A stretch of 64,000 nucleotides of DNA from Brooklawnia propionicigenes (GCF_030297015.1 NZ_AP028056.1:2738939-2802938); one strand, 5' to 3'. Positions 51,494 to 63,186 are shown, counted from the first letter of the stretch. Numbers and translations: made by a program. The notes: a model not told the origin generated them from the sequence alone.

Positions 51494-52566
51494 ACCGCGC
51501 GACCACGCGCGAGGCGTCGTCCGGCTCGCAGCCCAGCCCCATCGTCACCGGGCGGGTGTTGCGCGGCAGGGACTTCTCGCTGCTCGTCCAACCCCGGGCG
51601 CTGCTGGTCATCGGCATTCTGCTGGCTGTCGCGGTGCTGCTGGCCCTCATCGGCCTCACCCAGGGCAAGGTGGCAGTCCCGCTCGGCGACATCATCCCCG
51701 CCATCTTCGGCAACGGCGAGCGGAAACATGTGCTCGCCCTGGGGCTGCGGATGCCGCGGGTCGTGGCGGCGCTGACCGCAGGCGCGGCCCTCGGCGTCTC
51801 GGGTGCGGTGTTTCAGTCGGTGTCCAACAACGCGCTCGGTTCCCCGGACGTGATCGGCCTGACCACCGGCGCTGCCAGTGGCGCGATCACCCAGATCGTC
51901 TTGTTCGACGCGGGGCCGGTCCAAGTGATGCTCGCCGCCCTGGCCGGCGGCGTCGGTACCGCGCTGGCGATCTACTTGCTGAGCCTGAAAGGCGGGGTGA
52001 CCGGCGGCTACCGGCTCGTCCTGATCGGGCTGGGCGTGGGAGCGCTGCTCGGCTCCTACAACAGCCTGCTCATGGTGCGCGGTCAGGTGGAGCAGGCGGT
52101 CTCGGCCAATATCTGGATCGCCGGATCCCTGGACGGCCGGCAGTGGACGCAGGTGCTGCCCGTGCTGATCGGCACCATCATCGTCGTGCCCATCACGATC
52201 CTGCTTGCCAGGAGGGCAACGCTGGTCGAGATGGGCGACGACATCGCCAGTCAGCTGGGGGTTCGGGCCGAGCCCACCCGGCGCTGGCTGATCTTCTGCG
52301 GCGTCGCGCTGGCCGCGCTGGCCACCGCGGCCGTCGGCCCGATCGCGTTCATCGCGCTGTCCGCGCCGCAGATCGCGCGGCGTCTCAGCCGGGCCCGAGG
52401 GCTCAGCATCGTGCCGGCGGCGCTGATGGGGTCCTGTCTGCTGCTCGGCGCCGATGTGGTCAGCCAGGCCATCCCGACCGCGACCACTCTGCCGATCGGC
52501 CAGGTCACGGGCCTGATCGGCGGCATCTACCTCGCCTGGCTGCTCACCCGCAGTAAACAGCTCTGA
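51490..52566 (+). CDS. FecCD-type iron-siderophore permease
   Basis: 358 residues, second half of the heterodimeric channel. LRMPRVVAALTAGAALGVSG then AVFQSVSNNALGSPDVIGLT is the FecCD signature; AVGPIAFIALSAPQIARRLS is the ATPase-coupling segment. The GTG start at 51490 overlaps the stop of the first permease. The ATPase gene starts 24 bp downstream. Confidence 0.88.
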   Translation: MNRATTREASSGSQPSPIVTGRVLRGRDFSLLVQPRALLVIGILLAVAVLLALIGLTQGKVAVPLGDIIPAIFGNGERKHVLALGLRMPRVVAALTAGAALGVSGAVFQSVSNNALGSPDVIGLTTGAASGAITQIVLFDAGPVQVMLAALAGGVGTALAIYLLSLKGGVTGGYRLVLIGLGVGALLGSYNSLLMVRGQVEQAVSANIWIAGSLDGRQWTQVLPVLIGTIIVVPITILLARRATLVEMGDDIASQLGVRAEPTRRWLIFCGVALAALATAAVGPIAFIALSAPQIARRLSRARGLSIVPAALMGSCLLLGADVVSQAIPTATTLPIGQVTGLIGGIYLAWLLTRSKQL

Positions 52567-52589
52567 GCCCGTCCGAAAGGAACCACATC

Positions 52590-53456
52590 GTGAGCGCAGC
52601 ACCACACATCCACGCTCAGGAACTCACCTTGGCCTACGACCAGCGGGTCGTCTCGCACGACCTGAGTGTCGAGATCCCGCACGGCAAGATCACGATCATC
52701 GTCGGCCCGAACGCCTGCGGCAAGTCCACCCTGCTGCGTGCCATGTCGCGGCTGCTGACCCCCGAAAAGGGCGTCGTCATGCTCGACGGCAAAGCCGTCA
52801 ACTCCGTCGGATCGAAGGAATTCGCCCGCCGGCTGGGGCTGTTGCCGCAGCAGTCCCAGGCACCCTACGGCATCACCGTGGGCGACCTCGCCGCGCGCGG
52901 GCGCTATCCGCACCAGAAGATGCTGCAACAGTGGTCCTACGACGACGAAGCCGCCGTGCGTCGCGCGCTGTCGGCCTGCGGGGTGCTCGACCTGGCCGAT
53001 CGTCCCGTCGACGAGCTGTCGGGTGGCCAACGCCAGCGCGTCTGGATCTCTCTGCTGCTGGCCCAGGATCCGCCCACCATGCTGCTGGACGAGCCCACGA
53101 CCTACCTCGACATCGCCAATCAGCTCGAGGTCTTGGAACTGGTGCGCCAACTCAACCAGGACGAAGGCCGCACCATGGTGCTGGTGCTGCACGATCTGAT
53201 GCTGGCCGCTCGCTACGCCGACCATCTGATCGTCATGCACGACGGCGCAATCGCAGCGACCGGCCCGGTGCCCGAGGTGCTGACCGAGCAGCTCTTGGCC
53301 GAGGTCTTCCAGATCCGGGCACAGATCAGCGTGGATCCCCTGACCGGACGGCCGCTGGTCGTCCCGCTGATGTCGCTGCGTCACGAACGCACCGTGCAGC
53401 GCAGATCGGCCGGAGATCAGGAGACCAGCGGCACAACCCCGCCGATGCCCTCATGA
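52590..53456 (+). CDS. Iron-siderophore ABC transporter ATP-binding protein
   Basis: 288 residues, FepC/FecE type. Walker A GPNACGKST, the Q-loop LLPQQSQAPYGITVGDLAAR, signature LSGGQRQRVWISLLLAQ, Walker B MLLDEPTTYLDIA and the switch LVLHDLMLAARYADHL. GTG 52590 follows a GAAAGG site. Last gene of the uptake operon; its 3' end overlaps the convergent HAD gene by 40 bp. Confidence 0.9.
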   Translation: MSAAPHIHAQELTLAYDQRVVSHDLSVEIPHGKITIIVGPNACGKSTLLRAMSRLLTPEKGVVMLDGKAVNSVGSKEFARRLGLLPQQSQAPYGITVGDLAARGRYPHQKMLQQWSYDDEAAVRRALSACGVLDLADRPVDELSGGQRQRVWISLLLAQDPPTMLLDEPTTYLDIANQLEVLELVRQLNQDEGRTMVLVLHDLMLAARYADHLIVMHDGAIAATGPVPEVLTEQLLAEVFQIRAQISVDPLTGRPLVVPLMSLRHERTVQRRSAGDQETSGTTPPMPS

Positions 53457-54235
53457 ATGGCCACCGGGCGGAACGGGTAGGTGCTGACATCCTCCAGGGC
53501 GGTTGAGCCCGACAGCACGAGGTGGGTCTGCAGGCCGGCCTCCAGACCCGACCGCATGTCGGTGTCCATCCGGTCACCGATGAAGGCCGTGGTCTCCGAG
53601 TGCACACCGATGCGGTTGAGCCCTGCCCGGATCATGATCGGATTCGGCTTGCCCACGAAGTAGGGCTTGCGGTTGGTGGCCGTGGTGATCAGTGCAGCCA
53701 CCGAACCGGTGGCCGGCAGGGTGCCTTCGGGCGAGGGGCCGGACGCGTCCGGGTTGGTGGCGATGAACTTGGCGCCACCCTCGATGAGCCGGATCGCCTG
53801 GGTGATCGCCGAGAACGAGTAGTTGCGGGTCTCGCCGAGCACTACGTACTCGGGTTTGGTGTCGGTCATCACGAAGCCCTGCTGGTGCAGCGCGGTCGTC
53901 AGGCCGGCCTCGCCGATCACGTAGGCGCTGCCGCCATGACTTTGGGAAGCCAGGAAATCGGCGGTGGCTACGGCACTAGTCCAGATTCGCTCCTCGGGAA
54001 TGTCCAACCCCGACGTCGCTAGCCGGGCCGACAGGTCGCGCCGGGTGAAGATCGAGTTGTTCGTCAACACCAGATACGGTGTTCCGCTGGACTCGAGGGC
54101 GCTGATGAACTCCTTGGCGCCCGGCAGCACGAGGTTCTCGCGAATCAGCACACCGTCCATGTCGCACAACCAGGCGTGTGGGTGCGGGAGGGCTGCGAGT
54201 TCTTCTGGAGTCGTGATTCGGATCCCGTAGGTCAT
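53417..54235 (-). CDS. HAD-IIA family phosphatase (NagD-like)
   Basis: 272 residues. Motif I is WLCDMDGVLIRENL, motif II YLVLTNNSIFTRRDL, motif III/IV ALNRIG then TAFIGDRMDTDMRSGLEAGL, and the GKPNPIMIRAGL segment is typical of class IIA. Such enzymes hydrolyse small phosphate esters; the substrate is unknown. ATG 54235 is used because GGAAAG lies upstream and the family start follows; the longer frame has no similarity. Confidence 0.85.
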   Translation of the reverse strand: MTYGIRITTPEELAALPHPHAWLCDMDGVLIRENLVLPGAKEFISALESSGTPYLVLTNNSIFTRRDLSARLATSGLDIPEERIWTSAVATADFLASQSHGGSAYVIGEAGLTTALHQQGFVMTDTKPEYVVLGETRNYSFSAITQAIRLIEGGAKFIATNPDASGPSPEGTLPATGSVAALITTATNRKPYFVGKPNPIMIRAGLNRIGVHSETTAFIGDRMDTDMRSGLEAGLQTHLVLSGSTALEDVSTYPFRPVAIHEGIGGVVPLVS

Positions 54236-54350
54236 CTTCGTCTTTCCTTCCGTGCGGGCGACTGCCACGCGCAATGAGGGAGTCTGATTCCCAGTGTGGC
54301 GTATCGCGGTAACGCGGGGATGAATTATCGCCGAACCGCAGCCGGACGAT

Positions 54351-55121
54351 TCAGCCCTTCACCGCGAGCATGGTCACGTTGTTGCCGGTACTCTCGCTGA
54401 GCACGATCTGAGTGTCGCCGCGTTCCTTGGTCACCTGGACCACGCCGGTCACCGACTCGCCCGCAGACAAGGTGCCCTCGGCCAGGCCGTCCGGGGCGGG
54501 ACCGGCATGCATCACCTGAATATCGCCCGAGGCCATGTCCATCACCAAGAACCGGTACCTCAGCACGCCGGTGTCAACCTGGACGGTGACGTTGACCGAC
54601 AGCGTCGAGTCGTCGTCCCACCAGGAATCGTTGATGGTGAAGGTGCCGGTCAGTCCGTTCGAGCTGAACGGGGTGGAGTTCGCGAACTCGCCGGCGGGCG
54701 GCACGCTGGGAGCCGACCGCACCACGGTCGGTGTCGGGGACGCCCCGGGCGTCACCTCGGGGCTGGGCCGGATAGCCAGCCACCAGATGCCGGCGAAGGC
54801 GACCACGGCGACCACCGCAAGCACCAGCGGAGCCAGCCGGTTGCGGCGCGGCTTGAACTGCTCGATCGAGATGGCCGGCTGCCGGACAGTGGTCTGAGCG
54901 GCCTGCTCGGCAGGCTGGGAATCATCGGAAGCCTGCGGGGGAGCGTCGACCGCCTGCCGGCGCGGGCCGGACTGTGCGGGGGCCTGGTTCCATGCACCGG
55001 AGGGCTGCCGCCAGGCCGAATTGCCCTGACCCCATGCGGAATTCTGCTGGCCCCACGCCGAATCGCCTTGTGAGGGCGTATGCGGGTCGGACGAGCGGGG
55101 TGGCTGCGATGGTGTGCTCAT
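54351..55121 (-). CDS. Membrane-anchored protein with extracytoplasmic DUF4352-like domain
   Basis: 256 residues. The N-terminus is cytoplasmic, with four 7-residue repeats at 20-47 (DSAWGQQ, NSAWGQG, NSAWRQP, SGAWNQA). A single helix (LAPLVLAVVAVVAFAGIWWL) at about 98-117 is followed by an exported beta domain (GEFANSTPFSSNGLTGTFTI, then SVNVTVQVDTGVLRYRFLVM). The fold resembles immunoglobulin-like DUF4352 proteins; role unknown. ATG 55121 follows GGGAGG. It is divergent from the DUF4192 gene. Confidence 0.65.
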   Translation of the reverse strand: MSTPSQPPRSSDPHTPSQGDSAWGQQNSAWGQGNSAWRQPSGAWNQAPAQSGPRRQAVDAPPQASDDSQPAEQAAQTTVRQPAISIEQFKPRRNRLAPLVLAVVAVVAFAGIWWLAIRPSPEVTPGASPTPTVVRSAPSVPPAGEFANSTPFSSNGLTGTFTINDSWWDDDSTLSVNVTVQVDTGVLRYRFLVMDMASGDIQVMHAGPAPDGLAEGTLSAGESVTGVVQVTKERGDTQIVLSESTGNNVTMLAVKG

Positions 55122-55160
55122 GGTGCCTCCCAGGGTAGCCGAGAAGGTCAACGGCGTGAC

Positions 55161-55214
55161 TTGTCCACAGACGGCGACGTGTTTGACCGATTCGGCAGGC
55201 CGCTTACCAATCCT
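55161..55214 (+). promoter_or_regulatory. Upstream module shared with comEA (TTGTCCACA box, TTGACC, AATCCT)
   Basis: TTGTCCACAG at 55161, TTGACC at 55183 and ACCAATCCTT at 55206 precede the ATG at 55221. The same blocks occur before comEA with the same 22-bp first interval and the same 15-bp last interval. TTGTCCACA is the actinobacterial DnaA-box form. The core AATCCT is 6 nt before the start, the position a leaderless -10 would take, but it is not a normal -10 and the gap from TTGACC is 20 bp. Confidence 0.6.
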
Positions 55215-55220
55215 TTGGAC

Positions 55221-56285
55221 ATGAAACCAACAGAGCCCCCCGCCTCGTCCGCTCAATCGACCGACGCCTGGGATCGCGCCGCAGCATCGAGTGAACTGGA
55301 CGCACCGCTGCGCCTCAAGAACGACGCGGATGTCGTCGCCGCGGTTCCCTACCTGCTCGGCTTCCAGCCGCGGGAGTCGATCGTTGCCCTGGTCTTCCGC
55401 GACAAGACGCTGACCACCACGGTCCGGTTCCCGATCGAGCTGGCCGACGTGCCCGCTCAACTGGCCCATCGCATCGGCGCCATCGTGAGGCAGTTCCCCG
55501 GATCGAGCTGGATACTCGCCGGCTACGCCGCCGACCGGGAGCGGGCGAGCCGCGTCGTCGAGCAGATGACCGCGGTGATCGGCGCCGACGATGTTCTGGA
55601 GTCGGTCTATGTGAACGCCGGGCGCTACTGGTCGCTGTCGTGCACTGTGCCGGGCTGCTGCCCGCCCGAGGGGCGCCCGATCGACGCCGAGGGTTCGCCG
55701 GTGGCTGCCCGAGCGGTGCTGGCCGGTATGCAGGTACTGGACTCCCGCTCACAGCTGGACGAGTCCATCCGGCCGCCGCGCGGTTGGCTCGGCAGAGCCG
55801 CCAGCCAGCGCATGGAGGACGCCCGGGCCGCCGTCCGCGAGCTCGAGATGACAGAGATCGAGGACTTGTTCGTCGAGATGGTGCAGCAGGGCCTGGCCGA
55901 TCCACGGCTGGTTCGTCCGCAGGAGGCAGCCATGCTCGCCACGATCGCGTACTATCCGACAGCCCGCGACCAGGCGTTGCGGCTGCTCCGCCGGCCGGAT
56001 GCGCACCGCCACGTCGAACTGTGGCGGACCGTGGCCCGGATGACCCCGCGGGGCTGCCAGCCGCCGGTGCTCGGGATGCTGGGCCTGGCAGCCTGGGTGA
56101 GCGGGGAGGGCGCCCTGCAGGTTGCCTGCATCGAACGCGCCGAAAAGATCGCCCCGCATCATCCGTTGATCGCCCTGCTCGGCCAGATCAATGCCGCGGC
56201 GGCACCCCCGGTATTGTGGGACCAACTGCGCGCCGACTTGTTCGATGATGACCGGGTGGACGATGCCGCGCCGTCCGACGACTGA
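55221..56285 (+). CDS. DUF4192 domain protein
   Basis: 354 residues of a family restricted to actinomycetes. APLRLKNDADVVAAVPYLLG then FQPRESIVALVFRDKTLTTT is the conserved N-terminal domain; the C-terminal half is helical repeat-like (RDQALRLLRRPDAHRHVELW, then GLAAWVSGEGALQVACIERA). Function unknown. ATG 55221 is taken because the family homology begins ~25 residues later and the shared upstream module ends right before it. It is leaderless in that reading. Confidence 0.85.
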   Translation: MKPTEPPASSAQSTDAWDRAAASSELDAPLRLKNDADVVAAVPYLLGFQPRESIVALVFRDKTLTTTVRFPIELADVPAQLAHRIGAIVRQFPGSSWILAGYAADRERASRVVEQMTAVIGADDVLESVYVNAGRYWSLSCTVPGCCPPEGRPIDAEGSPVAARAVLAGMQVLDSRSQLDESIRPPRGWLGRAASQRMEDARAAVRELEMTEIEDLFVEMVQQGLADPRLVRPQEAAMLATIAYYPTARDQALRLLRRPDAHRHVELWRTVARMTPRGCQPPVLGMLGLAAWVSGEGALQVACIERAEKIAPHHPLIALLGQINAAAAPPVLWDQLRADLFDDDRVDDAAPSDD

Positions 56286-56311
56286 CGCTGACGCCGGCCG
56301 GTGGGGTTTGA

Positions 56312-57010
56312 TCAGCCGGCGAAGACCGTGCCCAGCAGATAGGTTGTCGTCATCGCCAGACTTGCGACGAGCATGTTCCGGACGATCGCCCGGCCCGGAT
56401 CGGCTCCGCCCAGCTTGGCGCTGACGTAGCCGGTCAGCAGCAGCGCGAGCTCGACGCCGATGATCGTGGCCACCACCCGCATCGACACCGGGGAGGCGAC
56501 CATCAGCAGCAGGGGGATCAACGCGCCCAAGGCGAAGGCGACGAACGACGATACCGCGGCAGACCACGGGCTGGTGAGCTCGCCGGGACGGATTCCCAGC
56601 CGCGTCTCGGCGTGGGCAGCCAGCGCGTCGTGATGGGATAGTTCGTCGGCCACCTGTTCGGCGAGCACCGCCGACAGTCCCCGCTCCTGGTAGAGCCTGA
56701 TGAGCGTGCCCCGCTCTTCGTTGGGCTGCGAGGTGAGCCGATTGCGCTGTGCGGCCAGCGCGGCCCGCTCCGTGTCGGTCTGGGTGCTCACCGAGACGTA
56801 TTCGCCGCCGGCCATCGACAAGGCCCCGGCGACCAGACCGGCGAGACCGGCGATGAGCAGTGCCCGCGAGCCGGCCTGCGCACCGGCCACACCCATCAGC
56901 AGGCCCGAGACCGAGACGATTCCGTCGTTGGCGCCGAGCACGGCCGCACGCAACCAGTTCAACTTGCCGGCCAGGTACGTCGCCTCCGTGGCGCCGCGGA
57001 TGATCGTCAT
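56312..57010 (-). CDS. VIT1/CCC1 family transporter
   Basis: 232 residues with five helices. NWLRAAVLGANDGIVSVSGL is the family entry motif, followed by GALSMAGGEYVSVSTQTDTE with the conserved acidic/Met residues of the metal pathway. The central hydrophilic segment (LSAVLAEQVADELSHHDALA) holds the metal-binding Glu/His region. Members move Fe2+ or Mn2+. Single gene, convergent with DUF4192. Confidence 0.88.
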   Translation of the reverse strand: MTIIRGATEATYLAGKLNWLRAAVLGANDGIVSVSGLLMGVAGAQAGSRALLIAGLAGLVAGALSMAGGEYVSVSTQTDTERAALAAQRNRLTSQPNEERGTLIRLYQERGLSAVLAEQVADELSHHDALAAHAETRLGIRPGELTSPWSAAVSSFVAFALGALIPLLLMVASPVSMRVVATIIGVELALLLTGYVSAKLGGADPGRAIVRNMLVASLAMTTTYLLGTVFAG

Positions 57011-57186
57011 ATTTCCATGGTGGGGCTAGCCGAACGCTCGTCCAAGCGCTTCGGGGAGACTCTGAGGCAAGCCTTGGCTGACACATAATGCCTAGTAGAT
57101 GCCCACTAAGCTGAGGCCATCCTGAACTGTCGCAATGGCCGGGTTCGGCGGGCAGTCGCAGGTGCCGGCCTCCGGCGCCGATCGGC

Positions 57187-57290
57187 TAAACTGTGCGGGT
57201 GCACCCGGCGCAGCTTCTTCCCATGCCGCGGCGCGATTGATGACAGTCGAGCCGCGGTGACCCTGATGCCCTTGGGCTTCGGGGTTTTTT
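57187..57290 (+). promoter_or_regulatory. Probable leucine attenuator upstream of leuS
   Basis: A -10-like TAAACT at 57187-57192 is followed 6 nt later by GTG 57199, which opens a 13-codon peptide VHPAQLLPMPRRD ending TGA at 57238-57240. It contains tandem rare leucine codons CTT CTT. A stem CCGCGGCGCGA/TCGAGCCGCGG (57226-57236/57247-57257, one mismatch) overlaps its end. A terminator stem CCCTGATGCC/GGCTTCGGGG follows (57261-57284) with six Ts at 57285-57290. Leucine starvation would stall ribosomes on CTT CTT and allow read-through into leuS. Confidence 0.65.
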
Positions 57291-57344
57291 CATGTCGGGA
57301 GAGACGATCACAGGCTGGGACCAGCGGACAAGGAGACGGGAACG

Positions 57345-59837
<2,493 letters not shown>

Positions 59838-59907
59838 CTGAGGGGACTGCGCTTCCCACAGAGTTGCTGTCCGGATCGTCTCACCGATCTGTCTCAGCGT
59901 CTCCGGT

Positions 59908-59960
59908 TTGTCCACAGCTGCGGGCCTTCTTGACCGATTCCGCGGCCACTCACCAATCCT
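59908..59960 (+). promoter_or_regulatory. Upstream module shared with DUF4192 (TTGTCCACA box, TTGACC, AATCCT)
   Basis: TTGTCCACAG at 59908, TTGACCGATTC at 59930 and ACCAATCCTT at 59952 precede GTG 59967. TTGACCGATTCSGC and ACCAATCCTT are identical with the copy before DUF4192, and the intervals are 22, 22 and 15 bp against 22, 23 and 15. Confidence 0.6.
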
Positions 59961-59966
59961 TGGTGT

Positions 59967-60893
59967 GTGCTACGGCGGGACGATTCCGAGAAGGTATCCG
60001 GGCGACTTCGCGTGGTCCTGGGGGACGCGCGGCCACCCGGCTCGCCCAGACGCGCCCAGCCGGGTGGCCGGTCATCGCTGGACGATGAACTGCGCGCGGC
60101 TGAACTCGATGATCTGAGGTCTCCGGCGAGCATCGAGGCTGGTGAGCCGCAGAGTCCGCGATCAGCCTGCGGGAAGTCGGATAGCGCTGCGGCTGAGCAT
60201 CACGGCACCGCGTGGACCACGGTCGTCTTCCGGCTCGGACGCGCACATGCCGGCGCGCTCACCGTGCTGCTCGTGGTGGCGGTTGTGCTGACCGGAAGCC
60301 GGCTGACCGCTGCCCGCGGTCATGAACTCGACACCGTCAGTGCAACCCCGGTGCTCACTCCGGCGGCCAGCGTGTCGTCGCCCACCCCGAGCCCGGTCCC
60401 GCTGCGGGTGCACGTCATGGGCGCGGTAGTCGCTCCCGGGGTGGTCAGTGTGCCCGCTGGCTCCCGGGTGGCGGACGCGATCGCGGCGGCCGGCGGGCTC
60501 GCCCGGGATGCGGACTGTGCGGAATTGAACCTGGCTGCCGAACTACCCGACGGGGCGCAGATCGTCATCGGCACTACCGCCGACCCGCGCGGCGAGATGC
60601 GCACCGGCCAGGCTGATTCGACCGGCGGCTCAGGCAGCGGAACAGGTGGCAGCGGCGCGGGCGGTAGTGGCGGCGCAGCGACCGGCGGGGGCACATCGTC
60701 GTCCACGGTCAACCTCAACACCGCGACCGCCGCCCAGCTGGAGACCCTGCCCGGCGTGGGTCCGGTCATGGCGCAACGGATCATCGACTGGCGCACGGCC
60801 AATGGCGGCTTCACCCGGGTCGAGGAGTTGCAGGAGGTGGATGGCATTGGCGCGAAAACCTACGCGAAGCTCGCCCCGCTCGTCCACGTCTGA
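59967..60893 (+). CDS. comEA: ComEA-like DNA-uptake protein (SLBB + helix-hairpin-helix)
   Basis: 308 residues. A cytoplasmic basic N-terminus (~90 residues) leads to one helix (GALTVLLVVAVVLTGSRL). Outside follow an SLBB domain (VHVMGAVVAPGVVSVPAGSR, then DAIAAAGGLARDADCAELNL), a Gly/Ser-rich linker and a double HhH (VNLNTATAAQLETLPGVGPV, then GGFTRVEELQEVDGIG). It binds incoming double-stranded DNA and hands it to ComEC. GTG 59967 matches the shared upstream module. comEC starts inside its 3' end. Confidence 0.88.
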   Translation: MLRRDDSEKVSGRLRVVLGDARPPGSPRRAQPGGRSSLDDELRAAELDDLRSPASIEAGEPQSPRSACGKSDSAAAEHHGTAWTTVVFRLGRAHAGALTVLLVVAVVLTGSRLTAARGHELDTVSATPVLTPAASVSSPTPSPVPLRVHVMGAVVAPGVVSVPAGSRVADAIAAAGGLARDADCAELNLAAELPDGAQIVIGTTADPRGEMRTGQADSTGGSGSGTGGSGAGGSGGAATGGGTSSSTVNLNTATAAQLETLPGVGPVMAQRIIDWRTANGGFTRVEELQEVDGIGAKTYAKLAPLVHV

Positions 60894-63186
60894 GGCCGGG
60901 CGTCCGGTCGATCTGCGGCTGCTGGCCCCGGCCGCGGCTGCCTGGGCCTGCGCGGCGATCGCTGTTCAGGGCGGACGCTGGATCGGCCTCGTCCTGGGGT
61001 TGGGCGTGGTGGCCGGGTCCTTGGGGCTGCTGCGGCGGTCCTGGACGGTGTGTGCCGTGGGCGTGGCGATGGCCGGGGCGGCGGGGGTTGCAGGGATGTG
61101 GGCAGCGGCGCTCAATCACTCCCTGCCGGCCGAGTGGGCGCGTGAGAAGGCGCTGATCGAGGTGACGGCCGAGGTCACCTCGGACGCCAGACAATGGCAG
61201 GCACGTGGTTATCAGCCCGCCGCCGCTGTGCTCGCGATCGAGCTTCGGCAGGTCACAGCGCACGGCGAGGTTTGGCAGGGCCGTCTGCCGGCGCAGCTGC
61301 GTGCCAGTGGGGAGATGGCCGCGCAGCTCGATCAGCCGGTGGGTGCGGCCATCACGTTCCTGGCGATCGGCCGGCCTCCCGATGCCGCGGATCGTTCGGT
61401 GGGCACCCTCGTCCTGCGTAGTGAGATCACCTCAGTAGAATCGCCGGGGCCGGTGGCTCGGCTGGCGAACAGCTTTCGTGCCGGCCTGAGGCAGGCGATG
61501 GCGCACTCGCCGCCGGAGCAGGCGGGGCTCGTGCCCTCGCTGGTCGTGGGCGACATCTCCCATCTTCCCGAACAGGTCAAAGCCGATTTCAAGACCACGG
61601 GTCTGACTCACCTGACCGCGGTCAGCGGCACCAATCTGACGCTGATGCTGGTGTTCACCCTCGGGCTAGCGCGCCAGGCCGGGGTTCGGGGCTGGTGGCT
61701 ACGGGGGATGGCGGTGCTGGTGGCAGCGGCGTTCATCGTCGTCTGCCGTGCCGAGCCGAGCGTGTTGAGGGCCGCCGCCATGGGGCTCATCGCGATGGCT
61801 GCCACCGGACTCGCCCACGACCGGGCGCGCGGGCTGCGAGCGCTCAGTCTGGCGGTGCTGGTGCTGGTGCTGATCGACCCCTGGCTTTCGCGATCGTGGG
61901 GGTTCGCGTTGTCGGTCACCGCCACGGCGGGGATCTTGTGGTGGGCCGGACGCTGGCAGACCGCGATGCGCGGCTGGGCGCCCGGCTGGCTGGCCGAGTC
62001 GGTGGCGGTGCCGTTGGCGGCGCAGTTGGCCACCCAGCCCATTGTGACCGCGCTGTCGGGGCAGGTCAGTGTGGTGGGGCTGGCGGCGAATCTGTTCGCG
62101 GGGCCATTCGTGGGGCCGGTGACGATCCTGGGGCTGGCGGCAGGACTGATCTCACTCGTCTCGCCGGGGTTGGCGGGGCCGGTGGGTTGGGCCGCGGGGT
62201 GGTGCGTCCAGCCGATCGTGCTGGTGGCGCACCTCGCGGCGTCCGCGCCGGCCGCTGCCTGGAGCTGGCGTAGTACTCCGGCGACGCTGGTGCTGCTCGG
62301 CGTGGCCTGCGTGATCTGCGCCGCTTTGGTGATGCCGCGGGTCTTGCCGAGGCGATGGCTGGTGGCAGCATTTGCCGTGCTGCTGGTCATCGGGGCATTT
62401 CGTGCGCCGCCCCAGGCTGGTTGGCCGGGGGAGTGGGTGGTGATCGCCTGTGATGTGGGGCAGGGCGGCGCCCAACTCATCCGAGCCGCGCCCGGCCGGG
62501 CGATACTCGTGGACACCGGTCCCGATCCGGATGCGTTGCGCGCCTGCCTGGCCTCTGCTGGCGTGAGCCGGATCTCGGTGCTGGTGCTGACGCATTCGCA
62601 TGCCGATCATGTAGGTGGGCTGCCGGCGATCGCCGGTGAGATCCCGGTCGAGATGGTGCTCGTCGGATCGGATGCCCCGGCTGCCTCCGATTTGGAGGGG
62701 CTGCCCGAGACGACCCGGACGAGTGCCGGCGACACTATTGAGCTGGGCCCACTGAGATGGACGACCATAGCCGCCGGTCCTTCGGCTCGGGCGTCGCCGC
62801 TTGCTGACGGGTCGTCGGCCGGTGAAGACGCGGGCCAGAACGACGCTTCGATTGTTGGGCTGATCGAGACCGGTGAGCTGCGGATCTTGGTGACCGGAGA
62901 TCTCGAGGTGGCGGGTCAGCAGGCCGTGGTCAGTTCCGGGGCGGACATCCGGGCAGATGTCCTCGTTGTCCCTCACCACGGCTCGCCGCGGCAGGACCCG
63001 GAGTTCATCGACGCCGTGCACGCCCGGATCGCGCTCGTCCAGGTGGGGGAGAACAACGGCTATGGCCACCCCGCGTCGTCGGCACTGACGATGCTGCGCG
63101 GCAGCGGGGCAACCGTCTTCCGCACCGATCAGCAGGGAGCAATCGCCGTATCGGCCGATGGCGGCTCGGCGGTGACCCAGCGCTGA
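60841..63186 (+). CDS. comEC: ComEC-like DNA-uptake channel
   Basis: 781 residues. The N-terminal part has several helices and an OB-like DUF4131 segment, then the competence domain with SLVVGDISHLPEQVKADFKT and HLTAVSGTNLTLMLVFTLGL. The C-terminal soluble domain is metallo-beta-lactamase-like: VIACDVGQGGAQLI, VLTHSHADHVGGLPA and VPHHGSPRQDPEF. It carries single-stranded DNA across the membrane. ATG 60841 is chosen for AGGAGG a few bases upstream (60833-60838); it overlaps comEA by 53 nt. Confidence 0.88.
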   Translation: MALARKPTRSSPRSSTSEAGRPVDLRLLAPAAAAWACAAIAVQGGRWIGLVLGLGVVAGSLGLLRRSWTVCAVGVAMAGAAGVAGMWAAALNHSLPAEWAREKALIEVTAEVTSDARQWQARGYQPAAAVLAIELRQVTAHGEVWQGRLPAQLRASGEMAAQLDQPVGAAITFLAIGRPPDAADRSVGTLVLRSEITSVESPGPVARLANSFRAGLRQAMAHSPPEQAGLVPSLVVGDISHLPEQVKADFKTTGLTHLTAVSGTNLTLMLVFTLGLARQAGVRGWWLRGMAVLVAAAFIVVCRAEPSVLRAAAMGLIAMAATGLAHDRARGLRALSLAVLVLVLIDPWLSRSWGFALSVTATAGILWWAGRWQTAMRGWAPGWLAESVAVPLAAQLATQPIVTALSGQVSVVGLAANLFAGPFVGPVTILGLAAGLISLVSPGLAGPVGWAAGWCVQPIVLVAHLAASAPAAAWSWRSTPATLVLLGVACVICAALVMPRVLPRRWLVAAFAVLLVIGAFRAPPQAGWPGEWVVIACDVGQGGAQLIRAAPGRAILVDTGPDPDALRACLASAGVSRISVLVLTHSHADHVGGLPAIAGEIPVEMVLVGSDAPAASDLEGLPETTRTSAGDTIELGPLRWTTIAAGPSARASPLADGSSAGEDAGQNDASIVGLIETGELRILVTGDLEVAGQQAVVSSGADIRADVLVVPHHGSPRQDPEFIDAVHARIALVQVGENNGYGHPASSALTMLRGSGATVFRTDQQGAIAVSADGGSAVTQR

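Noticed and set aside
50890-52605. 571-codon leftward frame over the siderophore permeases
   Set aside because: Antisense shadow of the two FecCD genes; composition is that of reversed codons.
57011-57120. IdeR-type box before the VIT1/CCC1 gene
   Set aside because: Sequences such as AGGCATTATGTGTC and AAGCCTTGGCT do not match the 19-bp iron box at enough positions.
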